Shown: positions 17,002-26,048, counted from the stretch's first letter. The stretch: 53,345 bases of DNA from Clostridia bacterium (GCA_017441005.1 JAFSAM010000021.1:1-53345), one strand, 5' to 3'. Notes: a model not told the origin generated them from the sequence alone. Program-made: numbers and translations.

Positions 17002-19328
17002 TTTTGATCAACAAGGCTCGGGATGTATCCGAGATAGGCGGAAAAGCCTATAATCTTTTAAGCTTGAATATGCCCGATACACCGCCCCTGTGGGTGATTC
17101 CAAAGGGGTTTTTTGACGAGTGCAAAGAGGATAGCGCTTTGTATGTGCAGCTTGAGACCGATCTTGAGGCAAAGCTGAAAAATGATACTCTTTATGCCGT
17201 GAGAAGCTCGGCTGTCGACGAGGACTCCGAATATGCAAGCTTTGCGGGTGTGCATCGGTCGTTTTTGAATGTGCCGAAAAAAGACGTAAGGGAACATATT
17301 TTTAAGGTGTACGAAAGTGCGTTTTCGGAAAACGCTATGTCCTATAGGAGGACAAATGGGCTTAAGACCGAAAATATCGGTATAGCTGTGATCATCCAGG
17401 AAATGGTGGAGGCGGATATATCGGGGGTCGCTTTTTCGATCAATCCCGTTACAAACAATCCCGACGAGGTCATCGTGTCGGTTACCGAGGGTCTGGGGGA
17501 GCATCTTGTTGACGGCTCTGTTTCGGGCACGACTTATACCGTTAACGGAGAAAACGTAAAGCACAGCGGAAAAGAGCTTTTGACGGATAAGCAGCTTCAG
17601 GGAGTTTTGAAAATGCTTAGAATGGCAGAGGAAAAGCTGGGGGCTTTTTCCGACGTTGAGTTTTCTTTAAAAGGGGATAAGGTCTATTTTTTGCAGGCGA
17701 GACCAATCGTTGCATACAAGGGGATCGATCCCAAGAAGAGAACGCTTTTGATCGATAACTCAAATATTATAGAGTCATATTACGGGGTAACATCGCCCTT
17801 GACGTTTACCTTTGCCAAAGACGTATACAGAGACGTATATACGGCGACGGTCAAGGCCGGAAAGGTAAGGAGGAAGCTCATTGAGGAGCTTAAGCCCTCT
17901 TTGTCCGAGATGCTGTATCGGCATGAGGGAAGGATATATTATAATATGAACAGCTGGTACCACGTGAACTCCATCTTTTCATCCAAAAAAACAACCTCCC
18001 GAATGGAGGGGATGATGGGGGTAAAAAGCAGTGCCGATGGAGAAAAAAGGCTGAGATTGAACCTTTTTGATAAGGTAAGACTCGGTATTGCTTTGGTCAG
18101 CAGGCTGGTAAGGCTTGAGAGCCTTTCGAGACGCTTTGACGAGCGTTTCGAGGAGATAATATCGCCGTATTACGGAAAAGAAATACATGGGACAAACGAT
18201 GAACTCAAATCTCTTTTTTGCAAGATCGAAAGTGATATCGTTCCCGAATTTGTGATACCGATCGTCAACGACTGTGCGGTCATGATCTATTTCGGCAAGC
18301 TTAGAGATAAGGCGAAAAAGCTCGGAATATCCGAAAAGGAGCTGAACGGCTATATATCGAACCGCGGAGACGTAATGAGCGTCGGTAGTGCGACCGACCT
18401 TGTCGGGATAATAAAAGACATAAAAAAAGACGGTAAGCTGCTTTATGATTTTACAGATCTTTCTCCCGACGAGCTTTTGAAAAAGTACGGAAGCAACAAC
18501 GCAATATCTGAAAAGATAGGTGACTACGTTCGCGAATACGGCGCGAGGGTGGGGGATGAGCTGAAGCTTGAAACCGTAACCATGATCGAGGATAAGACTA
18601 TGGTCTACGGTATTATCAAGCAGAATTTGTCTACGTCATTTGAACAACCGAGTTATGCCGAGGTGCCGATTCCGAAAAAAATCAGAAGATCGGTCGAAAA
18701 AACAAAGAAATATATCAAGATCCGAGAGCGATTGCGTATTAAACGTACAAAGATCTATTCGGTGGTGCGCAATATCTTTTTGGCATACGGAAAGAATTAT
18801 TGCGATATGGGTAAGCTTGACTGTGTCGATGACGTTTTTTTCCTTACAAAGGAAGAGGTTTTCAGCGGTGAGGGCGATCTTCGATCATTGGTTAGAAAAA
18901 GAAGAAAACAGGATGAAGAAAATGCCAAAAAGCCTACATTTGACAGAGTTGTTTTTTACGGAGACAGAGTGCTTGCCGTACGCTCCTCCGAGGGCGACGG
19001 AGAGCTTTGCGGCATTCCGACGGGAGCGGGAAAAGTAAGAGCCCCCGTGCGCGTGATGCATTCGCCGACAGATACACTCCTTCAGGGAGAGATCATACTG
19101 ACAGAACGCACGGATCCCGGATGGATAAGCCTGTTTCCCAGAGCCGCGGGACTGATAGTAGAGCACGGCAGTATGCTTTCTCACAGCTTTGTCGTTGCAA
19201 GGGAAATGAATCTTCCCGCCGTAGTGGGAATAGAAGGTGTCGTATCGAAGATACCGAACGGAGCTATAGTAACTTTAGACGGAGTAAGGGGAGTATTGAC
19301 TGTTGAACAAGCTGAAGAGGTACGTTAA
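16998..19328 (+). CDS. ATP-grasp/phospho-histidine phosphotransferase (PEP synthase-like, rifampicin phosphotransferase architecture)
   Basis: The 776-residue protein has an N-terminal PPDK/PEP-synthase ATP-binding domain (1-240): LYAVRSSAVDEDSEYASFAG at about 65-84 and DVEFSLKGDKVYFLQARPI at about 219-237. A middle domain (about 250-690) is of unknown specificity. A C-terminal swivelling domain (about 690-776) holds GSMLSHSFVVAREMNLPAVV with the predicted phospho-accepting His729. The PEP/pyruvate TIM barrel of PpsA and PPDK is missing, so the domain order is that of rifampicin phosphotransferase. There a beta-phosphate of ATP passes via the histidine to a small molecule bound in the middle domain. 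By analogy this enzyme probably phosphorylates an intermediate or product of the operon. It overlaps the preceding gene by 4 bp and the following one by 26 bp. Confidence 0.8.
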   Translation: MILINKARDVSEIGGKAYNLLSLNMPDTPPLWVIPKGFFDECKEDSALYVQLETDLEAKLKNDTLYAVRSSAVDEDSEYASFAGVHRSFLNVPKKDVREHIFKVYESAFSENAMSYRRTNGLKTENIGIAVIIQEMVEADISGVAFSINPVTNNPDEVIVSVTEGLGEHLVDGSVSGTTYTVNGENVKHSGKELLTDKQLQGVLKMLRMAEEKLGAFSDVEFSLKGDKVYFLQARPIVAYKGIDPKKRTLLIDNSNIIESYYGVTSPLTFTFAKDVYRDVYTATVKAGKVRRKLIEELKPSLSEMLYRHEGRIYYNMNSWYHVNSIFSSKKTTSRMEGMMGVKSSADGEKRLRLNLFDKVRLGIALVSRLVRLESLSRRFDERFEEIISPYYGKEIHGTNDELKSLFCKIESDIVPEFVIPIVNDCAVMIYFGKLRDKAKKLGISEKELNGYISNRGDVMSVGSATDLVGIIKDIKKDGKLLYDFTDLSPDELLKKYGSNNAISEKIGDYVREYGARVGDELKLETVTMIEDKTMVYGIIKQNLSTSFEQPSYAEVPIPKKIRRSVEKTKKYIKIRERLRIKRTKIYSVVRNIFLAYGKNYCDMGKLDCVDDVFFLTKEEVFSGEGDLRSLVRKRRKQDEENAKKPTFDRVVFYGDRVLAVRSSEGDGELCGIPTGAGKVRAPVRVMHSPTDTLLQGEIILTERTDPGWISLFPRAAGLIVEHGSMLSHSFVVAREMNLPAVVGIEGVVSKIPNGAIVTLDGVRGVLTVEQAEEVR

Positions 19329-20364
19329 AGAAACGCCGCATATCCGTTACAGCAACTGTCACGAGGATTCGGATTTTGCGTTACAAAACATAAAGGGTAA
19401 ACCCGAAAAAATATTGACTATAGCATCGGGACTTGACAATTCATTGGCTTTTTTGTTGCTCGAGCCGAGATCTGTTCTGGCTATAGACAGCAAAGAGGCG
19501 CAAATATACTTGTGCAACTTAAAAAAATGCGGAATAGAGCATCTCGAATACGAGGACTTTTTGTCGCTTCTCGGCATCGGCAAGGACAACGGCGGACAGA
19601 TATACAGCCGTCTCAGACCATATTTGGATAAAGAGACCGTCGAATATTTTGACAGCCATTTGTTTTTGATCTCCGAGATCGGCATTGTAAACTGCGGAAA
19701 ATTTGAATATTATTTTCAGTTCTTCAAAAAGCATATTCTTTCAAAGACCCATTCAAAAAAGACGGTGGAAGCATTTATGACTGCAGAAAGTTTGGAGGAT
19801 CAAAACGAGATCTACCGCAAAAAATACAATAATCTAAGACTTCGTCTTTTGTTCCGTATTTTCTTTTCGAAGACAGTTATGAAAAAGCTGGGCAGAGACA
19901 AGGAGTGCTTTGCCTACGCAAAGGGCGGACTGTCGGCAGGCTTGAAGGATAAGTTTGACAGATGCATAGAGTGCAATCTGAATAGAGATAATCCGTATTT
20001 GCAGTATATAATACAGGGGAAAATGGCTTCGTTGCCGACATATCTCGTCAAGGAAAACTACCTGAAGATCAAGAAAAATATTCATTCTTTGGAGGTCAGA
20101 AGGGCAGATTTTGCTGAGGTGATGAGGGAGAATGAGTCGTACGATCTTATGTATCTGTCCGATATATTCGAGTATATGTCGGAGGAGGAGACTTCTTTTC
20201 TGTCGGAGGATATTTACCGCAATTTGAATAAGGGCGGTCAGGTACTTTTATACAATATGATGATCGAAAGACATCTCTGCGGCAAGCTCAGGGAAACCGA
20301 GTTGGATCAGGATAAGAACAGAACCTTTTATTATCGCCATTGCTATCATTACATAAAGGAGTAA
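19303..20364 (+). CDS. BtaA-like S-adenosylmethionine:3-amino-3-carboxypropyl transferase (DUF3419)
   Basis: The 353-residue protein starts at TTG inside the end of the preceding gene. It shows the DUF3419/BtaA pattern: a SAM-binding start KILTIASGLDNSLAFLL (36-52), an acidic ribose-binding turn AIDSKEAQIYLCNLKK (60-75), a long helical insert, and the late signature YDLMYLSDIFEYMSEEE near residue 290. BtaA moves the 3-amino-3-carboxypropyl group of SAM to the hydroxyl of diacylglycerol, forming a homoserine-type ether lipid. BtaB then trimethylates the product to a betaine lipid. No BtaB-like methyltransferase is present here. The acceptor could be diacylglycerol, a prenyl or glycolipid alcohol, or a small molecule; only the group transferred is inferred from the family. 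Confidence 0.75.
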   Translation: MNKLKRYVKETPHIRYSNCHEDSDFALQNIKGKPEKILTIASGLDNSLAFLLLEPRSVLAIDSKEAQIYLCNLKKCGIEHLEYEDFLSLLGIGKDNGGQIYSRLRPYLDKETVEYFDSHLFLISEIGIVNCGKFEYYFQFFKKHILSKTHSKKTVEAFMTAESLEDQNEIYRKKYNNLRLRLLFRIFFSKTVMKKLGRDKECFAYAKGGLSAGLKDKFDRCIECNLNRDNPYLQYIIQGKMASLPTYLVKENYLKIKKNIHSLEVRRADFAEVMRENESYDLMYLSDIFEYMSEEETSFLSEDIYRNLNKGGQVLLYNMMIERHLCGKLRETELDQDKNRTFYYRHCYHYIKE

Positions 20365-20369
20365 AAAAA

Positions 20370-21668
20370 TTGTCAATCATTGATGAGTTTATAAAAGTAT
20401 GTAACGAAAAAAAAGAAAAGGATGCTTTTATATACAAAGGACACGGTATCTCTTACAAGAGGCTTTTATCCGATATGTACAAAACGATAGGTATGATGAA
20501 AGCCTACGGGATGAAGTCGGGGGAAAAGGCTTTGGTGTTTTTGTTGCCGTCCTACGAAATGTATCTATTGTTTTTTGCGGGATTGTTTTACGGAATAAAC
20601 TTGATCGTTACAGACTCCTACAGAAGCCCACGGGGGCTTCGCAGGCTTTTAAAGAATGAGGAGATAAAGTATGTTTTTTGTGACAGATCGACTGCTTTTC
20701 TGAAGCCTGTGATAGGTCTCCGTCAAAAATGGATAAGGGTAAAAAAATACGAAAAATATGCATCGGAAGCATACGACGTCAAGCCGGATCTTGATTCTAC
20801 GGTGCTTACCACGTATACCTCGGGCACGACAGGAAGCCCAAAGCCGATCAGACGGAGTCTGAACGATTTGAAAAAGCAGGTTGAAGTGGTGGTAGACAAT
20901 GTGACGGTAAACACAGATGACATAGCTTTTTCAAGATTGCCCATATATACGCTTTTTATCGTATTCAAGGGGCTGACCTGTGTTGTGGGCGGTAAGATGA
21001 ACAGTCGGGAATTAAAGGAGCATAAGGTCACGGCGGTATTGGCGCCTATAGCCGAGCTGCTTGAATCGGAAGAGGAGTATCTTTTTGTCAAAAAGGTTCT
21101 GATCGGCGGAGCTACCGTTTACCCTAAGGAAATACACAGACTTCGACATCTTTTTCCAAAAGCTATGATCGAATACGTATACGGCTCAAGCGAGTGTGTG
21201 CTTATTTCAAAGACGGATATTGAATATTTTGAAAAGAATTATGCCTTCGATAAGAAAATATCGGGGGTAGATGTATCTGTTGAAGATGCCGATGAAAACG
21301 GAGTGGGGCGGATACGCGTGGAGGGCGACGTCGTATTGAGCGATACCGGAATTGAGATCAGCAACGATATAGGGTATCTTGACGAAAAAGGTCTTCACAT
21401 TGTCGGTCGACGCAATTATTCGGCTGTCGGACGGTATAATTATTTGATCGACAGAGAGATATTGATGCGCCATCCCGAAATAAAAAGAGGCTTTTCTCTG
21501 ATTTATAACGGAGTTTGTTATTTCTGCCATGAAGGCAAAAAGGGTATACCCGACGAGGGGGATATAAGCTTTGTTAATTTTTCAAAGTTGCCTATGGATT
21601 ATAAGCACAGAACCAAGCTGAATTACGGCAAGGCTTTGGAAATAATCAAGAAGAAATACAAAGTATGA
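20370..21668 (+). CDS. Short acyl-adenylating ligase (AMP-binding family)
   Basis: TTG at 20370 lies 8 bp after AAAGGAG and is preferred over an in-frame ATG 30 bp upstream, which lies inside the preceding gene. The 432-residue enzyme contains the adenylate-forming motifs: P-loop YTSGTTGSPKP (about 149-159), YGSSE (271-275), the ribose-binding Asp in NDIGYLDEKG (about 333-341), hinge VGRRN, and the C-terminal lysine region PMDYKHRTKLNYGKA (about 409-423). It is about 70-100 residues shorter than typical acyl-CoA synthetases. The P-D-x-H-x-x-K ending recalls OleC-like ligases, but that is only a resemblance. It activates a carboxylate as an acyl-AMP. No carrier-protein gene is present. It is the last gene of the operon. 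Confidence 0.75.
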   Translation: MSIIDEFIKVCNEKKEKDAFIYKGHGISYKRLLSDMYKTIGMMKAYGMKSGEKALVFLLPSYEMYLLFFAGLFYGINLIVTDSYRSPRGLRRLLKNEEIKYVFCDRSTAFLKPVIGLRQKWIRVKKYEKYASEAYDVKPDLDSTVLTTYTSGTTGSPKPIRRSLNDLKKQVEVVVDNVTVNTDDIAFSRLPIYTLFIVFKGLTCVVGGKMNSRELKEHKVTAVLAPIAELLESEEEYLFVKKVLIGGATVYPKEIHRLRHLFPKAMIEYVYGSSECVLISKTDIEYFEKNYAFDKKISGVDVSVEDADENGVGRIRVEGDVVLSDTGIEISNDIGYLDEKGLHIVGRRNYSAVGRYNYLIDREILMRHPEIKRGFSLIYNGVCYFCHEGKKGIPDEGDISFVNFSKLPMDYKHRTKLNYGKALEIIKKKYKV

Positions 21669-21677
21669 CCACCAAAA

Positions 21678-21722
21678 AAGAACGCATAGGGAGCATTATC
21701 CCTGTGCGTTCTTTGATTTTTG
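21678..21722. terminator. Bidirectional terminator between convergent genes
   Basis: AAAGAACGCA (21678-21687) pairs with TGCGTTCTTT (21706-21715), with T-rich sequence on both sides. It ends the biosynthetic operon and probably also the facing lipoprotein gene. Confidence 0.85.
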
Positions 21723-21744
21723 TTGTTTTAAGTATTATTATTTG

Positions 21745-23430
21745 TTATTTTTCCAATACTGCTTTGAATGCATCTTTTGTTCTTAAAAAGGCGTCAGGCT
21801 GATAGGGGTCGGGCAGACCTATGTCAGTGAGTGTTTCAAAGAAGGAGACTCCGACGGGTGTTTCAAGACAAAGCTCCGTGAATCTCTTTTGAGCTTCGCT
21901 GTAGCCATCCTCTGAAGCAACTGTAAAGAAGGTCATTGCGACAAGCTCGCTTGTTGCATAATTCAAGTAGTAAACGGAGCTTTCGATAGTAACTTGCTGG
22001 GTATAAGCATACAGTCCCTCGGCAGTGCTGATGGCTTCAATGTTTTCGTAGCCTTCAAAAAACTCTATCCATATATCTTCCAAAGCTTTTGTAGAATCGA
22101 TCTTACCATGAGTAAATATCTTTTCCTCGTATTCATCGACCAAAGTGCATGTTATGATGGTTTCAAGGCCCGATCTCAGGCGACGAAGCAAGAATACGTC
22201 ATAAACGTCTTGGTCAATCTTTCCGTTAAGATTGTACAGGAAAAGCCATTCGTTGCCCTGGGAGTGAGTTTCGCCCGTCTCGTATGGGAGCTTGGCATCG
22301 GAGAAATGGTAGTAAGCCGTGTAATGGCCGAGCTCGTGGACGAGGGTCAAAAGGTCCTGCATATCGTTGCCTAAAAATACAAACGGCTGGTCATAGTAAT
22401 ATGAATAACCGGTAAATGCAGCGGTATGAGCCCCCGATTTTTCGCTGTATAATAAACCGTTTCTGTTAAAAAGATAGTTCATATAGATCTGCATCTTTTC
22501 GGGGTAGCTGTTTATGTAGCGGACGAGGTATTCGTTTTCGGGCAGGCAGGTATCATTTCTCAATGAAGAGAGAAGGGTTCTTTGTTCAGTATTGAGAAGC
22601 GCTCTTTTTTCGTCATAGAGTGAATCGATCTCAATATAGAATGGCAATATTTGTTCTTTTACGATCTTACGGAAGTTGTCGCGCTGTTCTTTTGTGTTTT
22701 GGCGCTGATATATTTCGTTTGCGGCATAATCGTAATAGTTATCGTAGCCGTAATGCGAGGCAAGCTTTTGCGAAGCATCGATGTATTCCAGATATATTTC
22801 TTCAAGGGCAATTGTCCATTCTTCCGATAATTCGGGGGCTCCAAGCTCAAGATATTGGCGTATCAATTCGTTTTGTTTTTCTTGAAGGTCGATCACTTCC
22901 TCGTTGCTGAGCATAAGGGTTTTGATCTCTGCTTCTGTCCAATCGGCAAAAACTTCATTTTTGGAAGCCAATTCGGAGTTATACAGCTTTTTCAGCACAT
23001 ATAAATATTCTTCGTATGCGTCCATATATATTTCTTCGGAATAAACATAAGCGTCGTATGCGTCATCGTCATCGAGGTCGCTGTAGTAGTTGATCTGACT
23101 GACATAATATTGATGGCCTATGTAATCAAACTTGTCTTCCGCTTTGTTGTTTGCCGATACGATGCTTGAGTCTTCTTTGTTGTCGATGTGGTCTTCAAGT
23201 GTCTTCAATATGGCATAAAACTCATCAGGATCGCTGTCGGTGAGTGTGTATTCAAAGTTTATAGGGGCTGCTTCTTTTGGAGGCAGAGTCTCCTGTAGCG
23301 TTTCGGTTTCTTTCGGCCACGGAAAATCGTTTTTATCAGATTGACACGATAAAAGTGTCAGGGTAGAAAGAATAATGCATAGGACAATATTAAGCGAAAG
23401 AGCCTTGTGTAACGTTTTGTTTGATAACAT
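21745..23430 (-). CDS. Lipoprotein metallopeptidase, M3 (oligoendopeptidase F)-like
   Basis: The 561-residue protein has a lipoprotein signal peptide with lipobox LLSC near residue 29 and an acidic Thr/Pro-rich spacer. A helical body follows, with the zinc-binding motif LVHELGHYTAYYH near residue 365. A downstream Glu in ETGETHSQGNEWLF can serve as third zinc ligand, as in M3 peptidases. M3 enzymes cut short peptides; here the product should be anchored outside the membrane, where it could trim peptides for uptake. CAGGAGGC precedes the ATG. It is monocistronic with its own promoter. Confidence 0.8.
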   Translation of the reverse strand: MLSNKTLHKALSLNIVLCIILSTLTLLSCQSDKNDFPWPKETETLQETLPPKEAAPINFEYTLTDSDPDEFYAILKTLEDHIDNKEDSSIVSANNKAEDKFDYIGHQYYVSQINYYSDLDDDDAYDAYVYSEEIYMDAYEEYLYVLKKLYNSELASKNEVFADWTEAEIKTLMLSNEEVIDLQEKQNELIRQYLELGAPELSEEWTIALEEIYLEYIDASQKLASHYGYDNYYDYAANEIYQRQNTKEQRDNFRKIVKEQILPFYIEIDSLYDEKRALLNTEQRTLLSSLRNDTCLPENEYLVRYINSYPEKMQIYMNYLFNRNGLLYSEKSGAHTAAFTGYSYYYDQPFVFLGNDMQDLLTLVHELGHYTAYYHFSDAKLPYETGETHSQGNEWLFLYNLNGKIDQDVYDVFLLRRLRSGLETIITCTLVDEYEEKIFTHGKIDSTKALEDIWIEFFEGYENIEAISTAEGLYAYTQQVTIESSVYYLNYATSELVAMTFFTVASEDGYSEAQKRFTELCLETPVGVSFFETLTDIGLPDPYQPDAFLRTKDAFKAVLEK

Positions 23431-23462
23431 TGTAAAAGCCTCCTGTTTTTTTCTGCATTTTC

Positions 23463-23491
23463 AGTATATCACACTCGAAATATTAAGTAAA
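23463..23491 (-). promoter_or_regulatory. Promoter of the M3-like lipoprotein gene
   Basis: On the minus strand: TTTACT (23491-23486), 17 bp, TATACT (23468-23463) preceded by TGA. Confidence 0.75.
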
Positions 23492-23533
23492 TATCTTGGT
23501 AAAAAAATAAGATCATGTTTTTGCAGTTATTTA

Positions 23534-23562
23534 TTTACTTTTTGCAAATAATCTGATATAAT
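23534..23562 (+). promoter_or_regulatory. Promoter of the FAD-dependent oxidoreductase gene
   Basis: TTTACT (23534-23539), 17 bp, TATAAT (23557-23562) with TGA before it. Nearly the same pattern as the promoter at 29520-29548. Confidence 0.75.
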
Positions 23563-23609
23563 CAAATAGTTAACAGCTATTTTTAAGAAAATGAGACAGA
23601 GGTATTGTT

Positions 23610-24973
23610 ATGAACTACGATGTTATTATTATAGGTGCCGGCCCCGGCGGTATATTTGCCGCTTATGAGCTGATGCAGAAAAAGATGGGGTTGAAGGTGG
23701 CTGTTTTTGAGGCGGGACACGCTCTGAATAAGCGTCACTGTCCTATCGACGGCGAGAAGATCAAGTCTTGTATCGGATGCAAAAGCTGTTCCATTATGAG
23801 CGGCTTTGGCGGTGCGGGGGCTTTTTCGGACGGTAAATACAATATTACCAACAATTTCGGCGGAACATTATATGAATATATCGGTAAGAAGAAAGCCTTG
23901 GAGCTGATGAACTATGTAGACAAAATTAATATGCGTCACGGCGGAGAGGGCTGTAAGCTGTATACAACGGCGGGCACTCGCTTCAAGACCATGTGTATTC
24001 AAAATGATCTGCACCTGCTTGATGCATCGGTAAGACATCTGGGAACGGATATTAACTATATAGTATTGGAAAACTTGTACAGTTACCTAAAGGACAAGGT
24101 GGATTTCTACTTTGATACTCCCGTTGAAACGGTATCTGTCATTGACGGTGGATATTCCGTAAAATGCCAAAATGACGTCTACACCTGTAATAAATGCATA
24201 GTGTCGGTCGGCAGAAGCGGAAGCAAGTGGATGGAGAAAGTCTGTAAGGAGCTTAACATCCCGACAGAATCAAGCCGAGTTGACATAGGTGTTAGAGTTG
24301 AGCTTCCCGCCGCAGTATTCGCCCACCTGACCGACGAGCTTTACGAAAGTAAGATCGTTTACCGTACCGAAATGTACGGAGACAAGGTGCGTACCTTCTG
24401 TATGAATCCCAAAGGCGCTGTCGTTAACGAAAATACAAACGGTATTATAACGGTCAACGGTCACAGCTACGAGGATCCCGAAAAGCAGACGGATAATACG
24501 AATTTTGCACTGCTTGTTCAAAGCATTTTTCCGAGCCGTTTAAGGATTCAAACGATTACGGCGAATCGATCGCAAGGCTCAGCAATATGCTTGGCGGCGG
24601 AGTCATAGTCCAAAGGTTCGGCGACTTGATCCGCGGCCGCAGATCTACTCCAAGCCGCATTGAGGAGGCATTTATTACTCCGACCTTAAATGCAACTCCG
24701 GGTGATCTCAGCCTCGTTTTGCCCAAGAGAATTCTTGACGGCATTATAGAGATGATCTATGCACTTGACAAGGTTGCTCCCGGAACGGCAAACGAAGATA
24801 CTCTGTTGTACGGTGTTGAGGTCAAGTTCTACAATATGGAGGTTCAGGTCGACAAGAACCTTGAGACCTGTTACCCCGGACTTTACATTATCGGTGACGG
24901 AAGCGGCATAACTCACTCCCTGTCACACGCATCGGCAAGCGGTGTTTACGTCGCAAGAAAGATTGCAGAATAA
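23610..24973 (+). pseudogene. FAD-dependent oxidoreductase (COG2509-like), split by a one-base frameshift
   Basis: The reading frame opens with the FAD motif VIIIGAGPGGIFAAYE, a Cys-rich segment CIGCKSCSIMSGFGG and the family-typical GAFSDGKYN. It runs cleanly to about 24516 and then falls into nonsense ending at 24608. The correct continuation (SKHFSEPFKDSNDYGESIA and onward) is in the +2 frame and ends at 24973 with the terminal FAD motif YIIGDGSGITHSLSHASASG. One missing base near 24517-24519, consistent with GTTTCA shortened to GTTCA, explains both frames. The repaired protein would have about 454 residues, normal for this family. Conservation on both sides of the break argues for a very recent mutation or a sequencing/assembly error. 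Confidence 0.85.
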
Positions 24974-24980
24974 TAATTAT

Positions 24981-25024
24981 GATCCCCCGTAAGAAGACGC
25001 TGAAAACGGGGGATCTTTGTTTTG
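24981..25024 (+). terminator. Terminator of the FAD-dependent oxidoreductase gene
   Basis: GATCCCCCGT (24981-24990) pairs with ACGGGGGATC (25006-25015), followed by TTTGTTTTG. Confidence 0.85.
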
Positions 25025-25053
25025 AAAAGAACAAAAATCAGCCATCATGGGTG

Positions 25054-25082
25054 TTGAAATGGTTTGAGTATTGTGATATACT
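25054..25082 (+). promoter_or_regulatory. Promoter of the isomerase/serine-hydrolase pair
   Basis: TTGAAA (25054-25059), 17 bp, TATACT (25077-25082) with TGA before it. Confidence 0.75.
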
Positions 25083-25116
25083 AAACCGTGTAAGTACAAA
25101 AAACAGGAGATCGATT

Positions 25117-26013
25117 ATGAAATTAGCGACAACGACGGGCGATTATTCCGCTTATACCGGCGATCAGGCGGTTGCCCTCAGGCATATACGGGACGCTGGC
25201 TTCAAGTATGCCGATTACAATTTCGGCACAGACCGCTCATTACGTAACGGAGTCTATTCTGACGGTTACGAAAAATATTATGAGGATATAGCGAAGACGG
25301 CAGAGGATATAGGAATCAAGCTCGTTCAGGCTCACGCGCCGATGAGCAAGCCTTTTCTGGATGACAAAATGCTGATCGACGATACTTTGCGCTGTGTCGA
25401 TGCTTGCGGTGTGTGGGGAATTCCGAATCTTGTTGTACATTCGGGATATGTCAAGGGTCTGACCAAGGATGAAACCTTTGCGTTAAATAAACAATTTTTT
25501 ACCCCTTTGCTTGAAAGAGCGGAGAAATGCGGGGTGAATATTCTTGTCGAAAATTTCAACAGGATGAAGCCCGACGGTCCTTACTGGATCGATAATGCCC
25601 CCGATCTTTTAGATATGGTAGAATATATTGACCACCCGAACTTTCACGCAGCCTGGGACGTCGGACACGCAAATATGCAGGATATGCCGCAGGACGAGGC
25701 ACTTCGATTGCTCGGAGGACACGTCAAGGCTTTGCATATTCAGGATAATATGGGAGAGCGCGACAGCCACCTTGCCCCATTCCTCGGAACGTTGAACCTT
25801 GACTCGGTTATGTGCGGACTTGCCGATATTGGCTATGACAGTTATTTTACATTTGAGGTGGGGAAGTTTTTTACCTTTGCCGATGAGAGAAGGGAATATG
25901 CAAAAAGTACGCTGCTTGCCGACCCGCCGATAGAATTGCGCGATGCTTTTGAAAGATATCTGTATTTGCTCGGCAAGTGCGTTCTTGAGAAATACGGCTG
26001 CTTTGAGGAGTAA
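25117..26013 (+). CDS. Sugar phosphate isomerase/epimerase (xylose isomerase-like TIM barrel)
   Basis: ATG at 25117 follows CAGGAG and gives 298 residues. The metal-binding ladder of the AP endonuclease 2/xylose isomerase-like barrel is visible: QAHAPMS (His), NLVVHSGY (His), NILVENFN (Glu), AAWDVGHANM (Asp and His), KALHIQDN (His) and YFTFEVGKF (Glu). Such enzymes isomerise or epimerise sugars, keto-sugars or inositol derivatives using a divalent metal. The substrate cannot be read. It probably forms a transcription unit with the beta-lactamase-fold hydrolase that follows 35 bp later. Confidence 0.8.
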   Translation: MKLATTTGDYSAYTGDQAVALRHIRDAGFKYADYNFGTDRSLRNGVYSDGYEKYYEDIAKTAEDIGIKLVQAHAPMSKPFLDDKMLIDDTLRCVDACGVWGIPNLVVHSGYVKGLTKDETFALNKQFFTPLLERAEKCGVNILVENFNRMKPDGPYWIDNAPDLLDMVEYIDHPNFHAAWDVGHANMQDMPQDEALRLLGGHVKALHIQDNMGERDSHLAPFLGTLNLDSVMCGLADIGYDSYFTFEVGKFFTFADERREYAKSTLLADPPIELRDAFERYLYLLGKCVLEKYGCFEE

Positions 26014-26048
26014 TCGGTAGAGTATTATATAGAAGGGAGATGTTACTT

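Noticed and set aside
16998..19328. Phosphoenolpyruvate synthase proper
   Set aside because: The PEP/pyruvate-binding TIM barrel is missing and the phospho-His domain is C-terminal.
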